Both the position numbers and the translations under genes were made by a program. Below are positions 10,120-21,053 of a stretch of 64,000 bases of DNA, one piece after another. Source of the stretch: Tenrec ecaudatus (lineage: Eukaryota; Chordata; Mammalia; Afrosoricida; Tenrecidae); NCBI RefSeq assembly GCF_050624435.1, contig NC_134541.1:6834983-6898982 (forward strand). The letters run 5' to 3'. Numbering within the stretch: position 1 is the first letter of the stretch; every line of letters begins with the position of its first letter. The notes under the pieces were generated by a model. The model saw nothing but the letters and a program-made list of their open reading frames with translations, made no database searches and had not been told where the DNA came from.

Positions 10120-10660
10120 TTGGGCAGGTCTACCACAAAAGACCTCTTTAAAGTTCAAAAGCAAAGCTGTCACTTTGAGGACTCAGGTGTACCTGAGCCA
10201 AGCTGCAGTGTCTGGTGTTTTCCGTTGCCACATATACACGTGAAAGGTGCCCAAGGAACACGGGAGCCGGAAAAAGAACGATGCCTTTGGACGACAGCGC
10301 TGGGGAAGCACAGTGGGGCACCCTGGCCTTCCAGAAGGATGAGCTGATCTGTCTTGGAAGGACAGCCAGAATGTTCCTTGGAAGCGAGGATGGAGACTTC
10401 GTTCTTGCGTATGTTGGAGATGGTATAACATAGCACCTGGAGAAGGACACTATGCACGGGCAAGCGGAGGAGCCTTTTCCAGCAGAAAAGAAAGAGGAAG
10501 GGCCTCCGCGAGATGGATTGATGCAGCGGTTGCAACCGTGGGTTCTCACAGAACCACAGCTGTGAGGAAGCGGGACCAGGCAGTGGGGGTCCCTTCTGTC
10601 GTGTGTGGGGTCGACGTGAGTTGCAACTGACTCGATGGTTCCAAACAACAACACTTGCGC
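10120..10660 (+). mobile_element. BovB/RTE LINE 3' end, copy 2
   Basis: Longest BovB piece. It contains 'gctgtcactttgaggactca', 'atctgtcttggaaggacagc', 'ccttggaagcgaggatggag', 'ctggagaaggacact', 'agaggaagggcctccgcgag' and the tail 'ttgcaactgactcgatgg' followed by AACAACAACA. This is the C-terminal reverse-transcriptase region and 3' end of an RTE element. The frame has several stops. Confidence 0.8.
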
Positions 10661-10798
10661 TTTTACACACAGAGCATCTCCCGGGAAGACGGTGCCCTCC
10701 CTTGGGCGGGGAAAGGGGGCCCCTGGGAGATGTAGGACGAGAAGACATAAACGTCCACTTGTACAGTTCAGTTGTCTTAAACTGCATGTACCTGGTTT

Positions 10799-10858
10799 GC
10801 TTTTTCAAAAATAAAAGTCTAGTCTTAAGCTTTTTCAAAAATAAAAGTCTAGTGTTAA
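10799..10858. repeat. 30-bp tandem duplication
   Basis: Two adjacent 30-bp units GCTTTTTCAAAA.. differing by one base (AGTCTTAA versus AGTGTTAA). Each holds AATAAAAG, so the site carries two AATAAA-like motifs. No gene ends here. Confidence 0.95.
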
Positions 10859-10919
10859 AAGACGATCGTGTTTTCTTAGGCGCATCTGGCTCCTGTCTGA
10901 GCGAGCGGAGCGCCACGGA

Positions 10920-11030
10920 CTGGCGGCGACCCTGCAGGACAGAGGCTTTAAACCCTCCTGGTTGCCAACCACACATCTGTCTCCCATGGCGTGGCTGGTG
11001 GGCTCACCCACTGTGCCACCAGAGCTCCTT
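10920..11030 (-). repeat. AfroSINE copy, diverged
   Basis: Minus-sense 'ggcgtggctggtgggctcac' and a terminal 'ctgtgccaccagagctcc'. Confidence 0.5.
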
Positions 11031-11435
11031 GGGGGACTTAGACCCAGAGCAGCCACGGCCATGGAGTCGGCCTCCAGGGAAGAGTGGCTCCTCCTGGTGG
11101 CTCAAGTCCCTTCCATTCCCAGATTGGATAGACGGGAACTTGCCTTTTTACTTGATCTTGGAAAGGGCCAGACTGCCAGATACAGGGACCTTCCTGGGTG
11201 CTAGCGAGGCCAAGGGAACTTCAGGGATGGTGACATTCAGCCCTAGAGAGGGGTTCTCTCTGCCAGGTCTCTGGAGCAGGGGAGGCCCGGCTCTCATTCC
11301 ATCGGACACACCGAGGGCCGGGAACTGTGGCCTGGAAGATGTTTCAGCGGTTTCTGCCTCAGGCCTGGTCAAACTCAGGAGGAGTCGAATGAGTCCCCCA
11401 AGCCCCTGGGAAAGAGAGGCTCAGCCTGCCCCAAA

Positions 11436-11600
11436 GAGTCTGGGTGACACGGCAATGAAAATGCTCACTGAGAGGTCAGTAGTTTGAACCCACCATCTGC
11501 TCCATAGGCAGAAGATGAGGCTGCCAACTACCAGAGAGATAAGGGCCTTGGATCTGCGCCAGGGCAGCTCTCTCTTGTCCCGAGGAATCAACTACAGCAG
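11436..11600 (+). repeat. AfroSINE copy
   Basis: 'gagaggtcagtagtttgaac' then 'agaagatgaggctgcc' and 'gccagggcagctctc'. Confidence 0.7.
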
Positions 11601-11824
11601 CTGTGGGGGTTTCTTTTCCTCGTGCCCTTTCCCCACTTTGGCCAGCTGCAGAAGGACTAGGGAGCGTGTGGGGTCAAAAATGGTTGTTCTAGGGCTCAGG
11701 TGCTCAGCTGATGGCATTGGGCCTCTACTCAAGTACTCCCTCAACACAAGAACACTTTGTTCTAATAACTCAGTGCTCTGTGAAGCTCACCTTCCCTCAC
11801 AAGATCACTGAAAACAAAATGGGT

Positions 11825-12512
11825 TCACAAGCAAATGTGGTGAAGAAAGCTGCTGGTGCTTAGCTATCAAAATATATAGTCTCTGAAATCAATAAGGTTT
11901 GAAGGCAAACAGCTGAGAAGCAACAAAGCCCACGTGGAAGAAGCACACCAGCCTGTGTGATCACGAGGTGTCAATGGGATCAGGTATCACACATCAAAGA
12001 CCCAAAACAAAAAATCATATCACTATGAATGAGGGGGAGTGCAGAGTGGAGACCCAAAGCCCACTGTAGACAATTGGACATCCCCTTACAGAAGGATCAC
12101 AAGCAGGGTGCAGTGTAGCACCGACAAAATGTACAACTTCTTCTAGGTCTTTAATGCTCCCCCCCCACACACACACACTATCATGACCCCAATTCTACCT
12201 TACAAATCTGGCTAGAGCAGAGCATGTACACTGGTACAGATAAGAGCTCACAACACAGGGAATCCAGGACAGTTAAACCCCTCGGGATCAATAATGAGAG
12301 TAGTGATGCCAGGAGGGGAAGGGGAAGGTGGGGCGGGGAAAGGGGGAACTGATCACAATGATGTATATGTCCCAAGGGGACATACAATAGAAAAGTAGGT
12401 AAAAGGAGACAGTGGTCAGTGGAAGACAAGAAAAAAATCTTATAAATTATCAAGGGTTCATGAGGGAGGGGGGAGGATTAGCTGATACCAAGGGCTCAAG
12501 AAGAAAGAAAAT
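11825..12512 (+). mobile_element. L1-type LINE 3' end, copy B, first part
   Basis: 'cacaagcaaatgtggtgaag' through 'tgatcacgaggtgtcaatgg' and 'atcaagggttcatgag' match copies A and C. It is broken at 12,513 by an LTR and continues at 13,144. Confidence 0.8.
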
Positions 12513-13143
12513 TGTCAGGGGAAGCCAGCCCCTAACACATCATTACGGGTCCAGTAGGCGCAATTGTAGAGTGATAATAGGTAAGGATTATAGTAAAGTT
12601 ATAGAGAGCATGAGAGATAGAAGAGAAGTATTGAAATAAATGGAGTCAGAAAAAAATTCATGGTATAGTGTGCTCACCTCAGCCCCGCTTGGTGGTCCAC
12701 GTGGAGGGAGAGCGTGAGCCCTTTAATGGTAGCCCAGGCTTTTATCTTCTCTGGGGACATGCAAGCCTCCTAATGACAGGTGAGGACATACGTCACAGGA
12801 AGGGGTTGTGCTATAGGTAATACAGTAATGGGAGGGGGTGATCTAGGGGTATCTACGCAATAGGAAGAGGAGGGATTGGGGGTATACATGTGGCAAGATG
12901 GGCAGATCCTAGATTTAGGATGGCAACTTAACTTTGGACGTCACAGAGCCAGTTTGGCCTGTTCCCTGGCTCAGCTGATAGAGACCATTATTGGTAGGGT
13001 GTGAAAGCTTGGTCTTGGTCGGTGGCAGGCCTCAGGGAGAAATAGTTCATTGTCCCCAGCAGCAGGGAGCGAGGCCTACCCTGGAGTCTGGTGACTAACT
13101 GCCCTCAGGGAGGATGTCTGTAAGCGTCTGACCTCCCCCCACA
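12513..13143 (-). mobile_element. Endogenous retrovirus solo LTR, copy 2, nested in L1 copy B
   Basis: 631 bp; on the minus strand it starts TGTGGGGGGAGG and ends CCCCTGACA, the TG..CA ends of an LTR. The flanks GAAAAT (12,507-12,512) and GAAAAC (13,144-13,149) are a near-perfect 5-6 bp target duplication. A GATAAAAG TATA-like box and an ATTAAA lie in the right order on the minus strand. It is a solo LTR with no internal viral sequence, left by recombination between two LTRs. Its first part matches the LTR at 7032. Confidence 0.85.
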
Positions 13144-13264
13144 GAAAACGTTTTGATAATGATGATTGCAACATACGTACACATGTGCTAGACGCATGGG
13201 TAGATGGATGGATTGTGATAAGAGCTGTGAAAGCCCCCAGTAAAGTGATTTTTTTTTAAAAGAC
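13144..13264 (+). mobile_element. L1-type LINE 3' end, copy B, second part
   Basis: Resumes 'gttttgataatgatgattgc' and ends with 'attgtgataagagctgtga', a mutated polyadenylation signal and an A/T tail, as in the other copies. Confidence 0.8.
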
Positions 13265-13724
13265 GTGGGCCAGCAGGAACCGTCAGGCGGAAACCTGCCA
13301 GAGACGGAACACTCTTTTTTCCTTCCCTCCAGTAAAAGGTGGGGACCTTGTGGGACCCGGAGAACCCGGGCAGCTGCGGAGCATCATGACCCTCCCGGTC
13401 CCCTGTGTGTGCAGCCTGCACAGCCCCTCTCTCGGCTGGCCCCTCACTCCCCCTCTCCAGGCCTCCCTTCTGCAGCCGATGCGATGCCGCCTCCCTTGGC
13501 GCTTCTTCCCCCCTCTATAGTCATCTCCAGCGTTAGTCTTCACTTGGGGTTTGCCCCTGAGGGTGGGGAGCTTGCTTCCTCCATCCACATCTGTATTGGA
13601 TATCCTCTCAGTGGCTGGGAACTGAGAGCGGCTCAAAATAGCCAAGTGGGGCGATAGTTCATAACTGGAACTTGCCCTCTGAACTGCCGCTACATCTGAT
13701 AGTTGGCTTTAAAAAAAAAATAGC

Positions 13725-13962
13725 GTCGGGCCCCATGTACTTGCTGGGGGCGAATCTGCCACACGAGACCTCTTTAAAGTGTCCACAGGCAAAGATGCCA
13801 CTTGGAGGACAGAGGTACACAGGATCCAAGTCGGGGCATTTTCGGTCGCCTCACATGCAGGTGGAGGCTGGACAAAGAATGAGGCTCCCGGAAAGGGGGC
13901 TGCCCAGACTTGCTCTCATGTCCTTTGCACATCTTAGAAGGAGGGACCAAGTCCTGAAACAT
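13725..13962 (+). mobile_element. BovB/RTE LINE fragment, copy 3a
   Basis: 'gagacctctttaaagtgtcc', 'aaagatgccacttggaggac' and 'gtggaggctggacaaagaat' match the region after the reverse-transcriptase core. It ends within 'gagggaccaagtcctg'. Confidence 0.7.
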
Positions 13963-14320
13963 GTCCAGGATTTCATTTGGCTTCGATCCCTAATCAATGC
14001 TCAGGAGATCAATGGGTGCATTGGAATAGGTGCATGGTCTCCGTAAGACCTCTTTCAAGTGTGGATGAGCAAGGCTGTGACTCTGCAGATGGAGAGGTTG
14101 GTGAGACTTGGTCTGATATGCTTGGGACGTGTTATCAGAAGAGACCAGTTACCGGAAGAGGACCTCATTCTGGTAACACGGAGTCAGAAGAAAAGGGGAA
14201 GATGGCCAGAAAGAGGCGATGGAGTGGCACGTCAGCTCCCTCCGTGGTGAGGATGATGCAGGACCGGCAGGGTTTGGTTCTACTGTGCGTAGGGTCGCGG
14301 TGCTCAGCCGCAGCAACGGT
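13963..14320 (+). mobile_element. BovB/RTE LINE fragment, copy 3b, in tandem with 3a
   Basis: Restarts upstream in the same element ('gtccaggatttcatttgg') and repeats the 'aagacctctttcaagtgt' block. It then runs to 'gaggatgatgcaggaccgg' and 'gtgcgtagggtcgcggtg', the 3' tail. The two fragments overlap in content, so this is two insertions or a duplication. Confidence 0.7.
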
Positions 14321-15884
14321 TCCTGAGAAAGAAGTCCTGGCTGGTGAGGTCGAGAAGGGGCCCAACAAGAGGGAGACCCTCAGCAAGATAGAGTGACAGA
14401 GGGGCTTCAGCAACAGGCAAGCCTTCATCTCATGGTCTGCGCGCCGGTGATGAAGAGGGACCCGCTCCTCACCATGGTCGGCAGAGCAGTTTCCGGAGAC
14501 AGGGGCGTTAAGGGTCAGAAGGGGCTTGGTGGACCCTGACAACGACAACCATGTTGGAACCATTGTTGGAAAACCACAATATTGTGGTTTTTGGAAAAAC
14601 TCGAGGCAATTTTGCTTGGATCATCTGCGTGTCATTATCGGGAACAGTTAGGATTTCCTCAGAGGCGGTTTGTCTTGGGGCCAGTCCAAACAACCCCCCG
14701 GCACTACAGCGTGGTCCTTAAGTGAGAGGCGCTGACAGAAAGCTGCTGGCTGCCTTCGTGGGGTCCCTTGTTGATTTGCCGAGCGGGCCGGGGAGAGAAC
14801 AGGCTTCCGGCTTCATCTCTCCTTTAGAAAGATTTGAAGATTCTAGAACGCGTAGAAAACAAGCCAGAGAGCCCTTCCCCTGTCACTTTGCTATTTAAAG
14901 TCACCCTCTGGCTGAGGAAGATAATGTAACTGAGACGAACAGTGTCTTTTAAACAACATCGGGATGCTGTCTTTGTTATTGTTGTTCTTGGTTTCGAAAC
15001 CTGGGGCATGAAGCCACGTTCAGTTATTTCCACAGGTGTGATAGCCATCTGGAAAATATTTCTACCTACTACTTCCTTGTGTGGGGAACGTGTGTGTGGA
15101 GGGCGGGGCTTCTGGAAGTGACAAGTCAAGAACCACTTTTTCCAGTGAATTCTGCCTCCTGAGAAATCACCACCTGGCAGCAAATGGAGGCCAGAGAAGA
15201 GGTGCTCAGGCCCACCCACTCACCTTCACCTTGAAGCGTTAGAGAAATGATCATCAATATTTTAAAGGTGGACCATTCTATCTTCTGGAAATTCCCACAA
15301 AACTCACAGGGAGAGGAGGCATGAAGGAAAAGCCTGCGATGGGGTGAGTGGGTGATAGAAGACTCTAGAGAAATCACACATCTTTGCCGACTTCTCTAAG
15401 AGAACGTGGAACTCTAATGGACCCAGCCTGGGATCCCACCTGACAGCAGATGACAAGAGCTACACTGCAGGGGTTTCTGTATCCGCAGGAGGAGCTGCCT
15501 ACCGGTGGGGCTTGAGGAAGAGGCTGTGGCCTGAGAAAAATTCCACAGCCACCGGGTGGAAGTGGGACTGAAACATCTCCTTGTCTGATTGGTTCCTGTG
15601 GTTTCCAAATTGGTGTCTGACTCCCTGGCGTGAGCATGACCCCTGTGTTCACGGTAATAGGAGCCTGGGCGGCAAACCTGGCATGGACAGGACAGATAGC
15701 CAGATGCTTCAAGCCCACCCGGGGGTCTTGTGGGAGAACGGTTCTGAGGGCTGCTATGTCTGTGACCTTCATGGATAGACTGGCTCACAAGAGCCCTGCA
15801 CACAGCACCTCTGAGTGCCGATGGCAGTATGGGCTGGCTGAGTATGTCCCCTGATCTCGGGGCTCAGGATCAAAGCAATGCAAC

Positions 15885-16034
15885 TATGAAGCTCTCCTGG
15901 CCCTTCTAGCAGGAGAAAGAGGAGGTGTTCTATTCCCATAAGGTGTCACAGTTTCAGAAACCCACCAGGGCAGTTCTACCCTGTCCTGTAAAGTCGCTAG
16001 GAGTTGGCACTGATTCAGTGGCAGTGAGTTTGGT
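15885..16034 (+). repeat. AfroSINE 3' half
   Basis: 'gaaacccaccagggcagttc', 'taccctgtcctgtaaagtcg' and 'cagtggcagtgagtttgg' are the family tail. Confidence 0.8.
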
Positions 16035-16036
16035 TA

Positions 16037-16258
16037 GGAGCCCCTGGACACAGTGGTTAAGTGCTTGGTTGTAAACTGAAAGGTCGGGGGTTCTAACCCA
16101 TCCAGCAGCTCTGAGGGGAACAGTCGGGTGACCTGCGCCCACAGAGATGTCCGCATGGGAAACCCACAGGGCAGCCCGCTGTTGTCACGCAGGCTGGCTG
16201 AGTCGGAGCCAGCATGCCCCCAACGGCCTGTGCACGCAGTGATGCCCATGCCCACTTT
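16037..16258 (+). repeat. AfroSINE copy in tandem with the previous one
   Basis: Head 'gagcccctggacacagtgg' starts immediately after the tail of the preceding copy; 'gaaaggtcgggggttctaac' and 'gcatgggaaacccacagggc' follow. Confidence 0.8.
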
Positions 16259-16319
16259 TTAAAAACCCCTTCAAATGAGCCAATTAAAACCCAAACAAAA
16301 CAGCAGTATACCCATCGCC

Positions 16320-16502
16320 ATGGGGCCCCTCCTGGTCTTGGTGACCCTGTGGAGAATGACCCCACGGGGTCCCCGGGGCTGCGGATCTCTACAGAAGCAG
16401 AGGGCCACCGCTTTTTCCCGAGGAGATCGTGGGGCGGGGGTTCAAATCACTGACCTTCTCGTTAGCAGCCCAGCGCTTAATCAACTGCTCCAACAGGGCC
16501 CT
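16320..16502 (-). repeat. AfroSINE copy
   Basis: Minus-sense 'ggtgaccctgtggagaatga', 'gttcaaatcactgacc' and 'gttagcagcccagcgctt'. Confidence 0.8.
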
Positions 16503-16516
16503 CTTCCCCAGGGAAT

Positions 16517-16688
16517 AAAAAACTCCAAACCTAACTCATTGTCATTGAGTCAATGCCGACTCATATGGCCCAATCGACAGAGTAGAACTGCTTTGCCGGA
16601 GTAGAAAGCCTCTTTTTTCTCCCTGGTTTCAAACTGCTGACCTTGCAGCTAGCAGCCCAGTGCAGAACCAGCAAGCCACCAGGGCCCC
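16517..16688 (-). repeat. AfroSINE copy, near full length
   Basis: Minus-sense tail 'aacctaactcattgtcattg', 'cagagtagaactgctttgcc', 'gtttcaaactgctgacc', and head 'agccaccagggcccc'. Confidence 0.85.
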
Positions 16689-17454
16689 TCCCCTCCACCA
16701 GACAGGACCGCCTATGAAGCTGCATGCTTACGTGCTTGGGTAGCTTCCGCCTCTGCCCGCACATTAAGAGCCAGCATGCCTGGGTCATGTGTATCACCCT
16801 GGAGTACTAGCAGTCACAGTGCCTGCCAGCAAGCTTGGGATTGTTTCCGCCCGGGTGATCAGAAAGAATTCAAACCCAGTACAAGCAGTTTCTGGCCCTA
16901 TGGGGGGAGCGGCACAGGGTCACACCTGGGCCCAGAAGTCTTCCCTTTTCTTTCCGAGGTGATACGAAGGCCAGGAGCCCCCACCTGGCACTTTCCCCTT
17001 TGCTTCTCTGAATCTCTGGCACGGGCCCTGCTGGCTCATTTAGCTCACTTGCTGTCCATCAGGGGCTGCAGCCTGCCCCTCTTCATGGGGGGAGGTGGCT
17101 CACAGGTCTCACCTGGTGACCGCACTTCCTCCCCTGTGGCTGCTGAGTCCTCACGTTGGGGAACCCCTGCTCCCCCTCCCCCCCACCTGCCCATCCTTGT
17201 GAGAAGAGGAATTGGAGGACCTGCCACACCACCTTAGGGACTTTACAACCCTGGTGCAAGCTGGAATTCTGAACCTGACTCAAACACTTCAAGTACAAAA
17301 GCACCCATCCCTGTTAACCAGGCGCCTCCACCAAAGCGAGGGACCTTTCTGGGTGGTTAGCCCTTATGTCACCCCATCTCCTGCAAACAAAACCGGCTCC
17401 TGGTTTCAAAGGGAAAGGCCCACAGTTCAAAGAAAAAGACAGGCACTGCACTAG

Positions 17455-17625
17455 GACCCTGGGTGGCACAAATGGTTAGTGTTTGGCTGCTAACCTAAGA
17501 GGTTGGCAGTTCAAATTTCCCCTCCTGGTGACGCAGCAGGAGAAAGGGCTGGCAGCATGCTTTCCTAAAGACGACTGCCAAGAAAACCCTGCGGAGCACA
17601 GTTCTGCTGCCACACACGTAGGCGG
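17455..17625 (+). repeat. AfroSINE copy
   Basis: 'gaccctgggtggcacaaatg', 'ggctgctaacctaagaggtt' and 'ggcagttcaaatttcc' form the head. Confidence 0.8.
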
Positions 17626-17636
17626 ATGGCTTCTGA

Positions 17637-17840
17637 GCTCTGGTGCCATAGCGGGTTTCGCATTGGGCTGCTAACTGCAAGGTCAGGAGTTCGAAACCAT
17701 CAGCCGCTCTGTGCCAGAAAGACCAGGCCTTCTATTCCTGTAAAGAGTTGCAATGTAGGAAACACACTGGGGCAGTTTTACTTTGTCCTATAGGATCACT
17801 ATGAGTCAGAATCAAATCCATGGCAGTGAGTTGAGTTTGA
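17637..17840 (+). repeat. AfroSINE copy, full length
   Basis: One of the best-preserved copies. Head 'agctctggtgccatagcg', B-box region 'gtcaggagttcgaaacc', middle 'cctgtaaagagttgcaatg', tail 'actatgagtcagaatcaa' and 'ggcagtgagttgagttt'. Confidence 0.9.
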
Positions 17841-18012
17841 ACTTGGACCTCACACTTGGTAAAGTGGAGGGCCATTGAAAAAGAGGAAGACTCTCGAAGA
17901 GCTGGGTGGGCACAGAGGCTGCATCGATGGGCGCGAATGGACCAACAGTGGTGACGACGGCGCAGGGCAGGCAGTGAGTCCTTCTCTCGTATTGGGGTCG
18001 CCGTGGTTCAGA
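17841..18012 (+). mobile_element. BovB/RTE LINE 3' end, copy 4
   Basis: 'cttggtaaagtggagggcca', 'aaagaggaagactctcga', 'tggtgacgacggcgcagg' and 'attggggtcgccgtgg' are the last ~170 bp of the element, directly after an AfroSINE. Confidence 0.75.
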
Positions 18013-19054
18013 ATTGCCTGCACAGCCCCTTCCAGCAACAACCACCACTCAGAGAGAAGTTTCTCTGGAATGGCGGGTGGTGTGAGGAGCCCAGACTGGC
18101 CTGCCAGTGACCCTTGAGGGGTGGCAGTCCTGGCCCAGCGGGCTCTTCATTGCCTGCCCAGCCCGGGAGGCGGGGCGCCCGGAGCTGCTGCTCAGGGAAG
18201 CGGTGCCCAGCAGGGCACATGGGGCCGTCCTGGTCCCTGAGTTCTCCTGGGTATGCACACAGTGCCTTCTCCTCAACTAAGGGTTTCTGAGTAGTGGGTT
18301 TGGAAACACCGCCTAAAAACTCTACTTCCCCTTTCTTGGCAGGTTGTGTTGGAGACTTCTAACATCTCCGTGGTGCCCGCCCCCTTCCTCCTCTAAGAAC
18401 TTTCCCTACAGCCCTTGTCATTTCCTCCCTGACTCATGGAGATTCCAAATGGGCTGTGTTGTCAGGGCCGCTTCCTCATTCCCTTAGCACGAAGCCTCGC
18501 TCCTGTCCACGGAACTTGAGTGGGTGGGTGGTGGTGGTGATATTGTATTTAGGAATTTTTTTTTTTGGGGGGGTGCAATAAAATGTTAAAAGAATACGAA
18601 TTAGAACCAGGGAGCAAGGATAATTATATATAGGTTTTTTGGTATAAAATGAACTATAAAGTTGGAGATGCATCAAATATTGAGACAGTGTTTGTCCTGT
18701 GTCCCTGTCTCTCCTCCCCAGTCCTCCTGACACACAGCTGCCCGGTGACCTCTGAAGAAACCCAATCTGCATGTGCGTTCTCCGGCGTCCAGCGGGATAG
18801 CGCCCCCTTTGCACCCAGGATGCACTTCCAGGGCCTCACCATGCTGCCAGGCCCTCTGAGAACCTCCGAGCTCTCTCCCTCCATTCTTATTTCCTAGGTT
18901 CCCTCCCACCACACTGGCCTTCCTCTCTGCCTCCCCTCCCCCACTCCCCCTGTCCCTACAGAGCTGTCAAACCAGCAGGCCCCCTGTGTGGAGGGATAAA
19001 GTGCTGCCCAGTCCGGTGTCACTTCTGTAAGGGGTTAGGGAGCAGACTGCTGGG

Positions 19055-19274
19055 CACGGCAGGGTTTTGCATCAGTTGATTTTTCAGAAGTAGACTGCCA
19101 GGCCTTTCTTCTGTGTCCCTCTTAGACTAGAAGCTTCACTAGAAGCTCTTCAGCATCCCATGGATGCACGAGCCTCCACTGACAGACAGGAGTGGGGAAT
19201 CGTTGCATTGGCTGGGAATCGAACCTGCAGCTCCAGTATGGAAGGTGAGAACTCTGCCACTAGACTAACAACGC
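19055..19274 (-). repeat. tRNA-Gly-derived SINE, copy 2, with its tRNA-like head
   Basis: On the minus strand, 19,274-19,204 is exactly 71 nt and aligns over its length to tRNA-Gly: GCGTTG start, 'tagtggcagagttctc', an anticodon-loop position reading TCC, 'ggttcgattcccagcc' and AATGCA. The anticodon and T stems no longer pair, so it is not a working tRNA gene. It is followed by the same body as copy 1 ('tggaggctcgtgc', 'gggatgctgaagagcttc'). Confidence 0.7.
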
Positions 19275-19924
19275 TCCCTCTGCTATGCTACTCTGTCCAG
19301 TTCGTTCCACCACAGGACCTCTGCTGCGGGTCCCTCTGCCTGCAAGGCTCTCTCTCCTGGAAGGCCGCCGTGCACGCGGGCCCACCACAGAGCCTCTTCC
19401 TGTCATGGCCGCCACCAGGTCACCCTGTTGTGTCTGCTTCATGAGCACCATCACCATCTGAAACTCTCACGTCCATGCACCCATGCCGTCCTCCTGACAC
19501 CCAGGACAGCACACTCATCGGAACCACCTGAGCCCCCAGCAGCCCCTCGCTGAGTGAAGGAGCAAGCAGCGGGCAGGGCGAACCGGGCCTGGCTGGGCTG
19601 TGTTCCCTTGGGAGGCGGATGAGGACATGAAGAGCTCCAGTCACTGACCGAGGTCAGGGAGATGTCCTTGTGACCCTGTTGCCATATCCATTGGCTGCAA
19701 TCGAAGGCAACCCTGACCACAGGAGAAGGAAGGGGCCAGTTGCCACAAGTGCAGGAGGAGCAGCAGGTCAGCCTGGGGCCAGGGCCAGGGCCAGGCAGGC
19801 CTGAGGCTGAGAGCCAAGGCCCACGTCTCTTCCCAAGACGCCTGACCACCTGGAAGGGCCATCCTGAGCCTTGTAGTGGTGCTGTGGCAAGAGTCTCACC
19901 TGCTGGTTGTCCAGCTTTGGTTCA

Positions 19925-20130
19925 CTCATGTGCACACTCTCGTACGTACACTCACATGCACACATACACAGACTCACACACATGCACACACAGACTCACA
20001 CATATGCATACTCACACGTGCACACTTAAATACATATTTACATGCACACACAGAGACATACTCATGCATACTCACCCATGCAGATTTACACACACAGCCT
20101 TGCAGCACACACATGCCTACATACACATGC

Positions 20131-20175
<45 letters not shown>
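19925..20175. repeat. CA-rich microsatellite array
   Basis: Degenerate CACACATG/CACACAG units ending in an uninterrupted (CA)n run at 20,136-20,175. The long open frames crossing it are repeat artefacts. Confidence 0.9.
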
Positions 20176-20176
<1 letters not shown>

Positions 20177-20671
20177 ATCTGCTGGAGTCCAATGCGCCAA
20201 GGAATGTGAGGTGAGATGTGCCCTGACTTGAGGGAGTCTCTGTGTGTGGTGAGTGGCTGGGGGGGGGGGGTGTCATACACCTGGCAGCAGTCTGCGATCT
20301 GCCCTGTGTGGTGGGGGAAGTGCCGCCGCCCTGAGACTGTGGTGACCAGAGCTGCTCAGGGAAGGCCTTGGGGACCGCTGCTTTCCGTCCAGCGGCTGGG
20401 GTTGGGCTGTGGAAGGTGGCCTGGGGACCTTCCTTGGAAAAGTGACCCCAGTCCCCACCCACTGCTGTCAAGCCACAAGCAGCAAAGCTGAGCCCCCTGA
20501 AGCCGGTGTCCCCCTTGAAAAGCCCATCAAGCCACAAGGAAGGCCTTGAAAAGATGCACGGTCCCGTGTGCTAATAGGAATGGCGCTCGAACCTGCGCTG
20601 CCGCTTGTGGAAGGCCAGGAAGGAGCTTAGCAGCTGCCCAGTTACTATTTGAACCAGATGAGGCCTCCGCC

Positions 20672-20868
20672 GTGGTGGCACTGGGGTTAAAGCAATCCAC
20701 TGCTGGAATAAAGATTGGCAGTTCAAACCCACCAGCCACTCCTCCTCCGGAGAAAGACGAGGCAGTCTGCCGCCATAAAGATCCCACCGCCTGGAAACCC
20801 TGGGGCAGTTCTGTCCTCCTGCATCATGGAGTCAGAATCAAGTCCTTGGCACGGGGCTCTATTTGCAT
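20672..20868 (+). repeat. AfroSINE copy, full length
   Basis: 'cgtggtggcactggggttaa', 'ggcagttcaaacccacc', 'ggaaaccctggggcagttct' and 'atggagtcagaatcaag'. Confidence 0.85.
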
Positions 20869-21053
20869 GAGACCTGGTTTAACAAGCAGGTGACCTGAGG
20901 TGCGCATTGACCGGGGTCCTTGAAAGCCTGTCCTCGGAGGTAGGCTCCGGACCAGGAGCCTTGCAGGAAGGGTGTGGCCTGTATGGGCTAAGGCGGTGGA
21001 CATCTAAGCAGAGGTTCCCAAATGGATTTGGCCACGTCTGCTTTTGAAGAGAC

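Noticed and set aside
10170-10976. 268-codon minus-strand open frame
   Set aside because: Antisense to the BovB fragment; composition reflects the repeat.
10603-11487. 294-codon open frame
   Set aside because: It starts in a BovB tail, crosses the 30-bp duplication and a SINE, and lacks any domain.
19204-19274. Functional tRNA-Gly gene
   Set aside because: Length and T-loop fit, but the anticodon and T stems do not pair and a SINE body follows; it is a SINE head.
19925-20231. Threonine/histidine-rich open frames
   Set aside because: Generated by the CA microsatellite.
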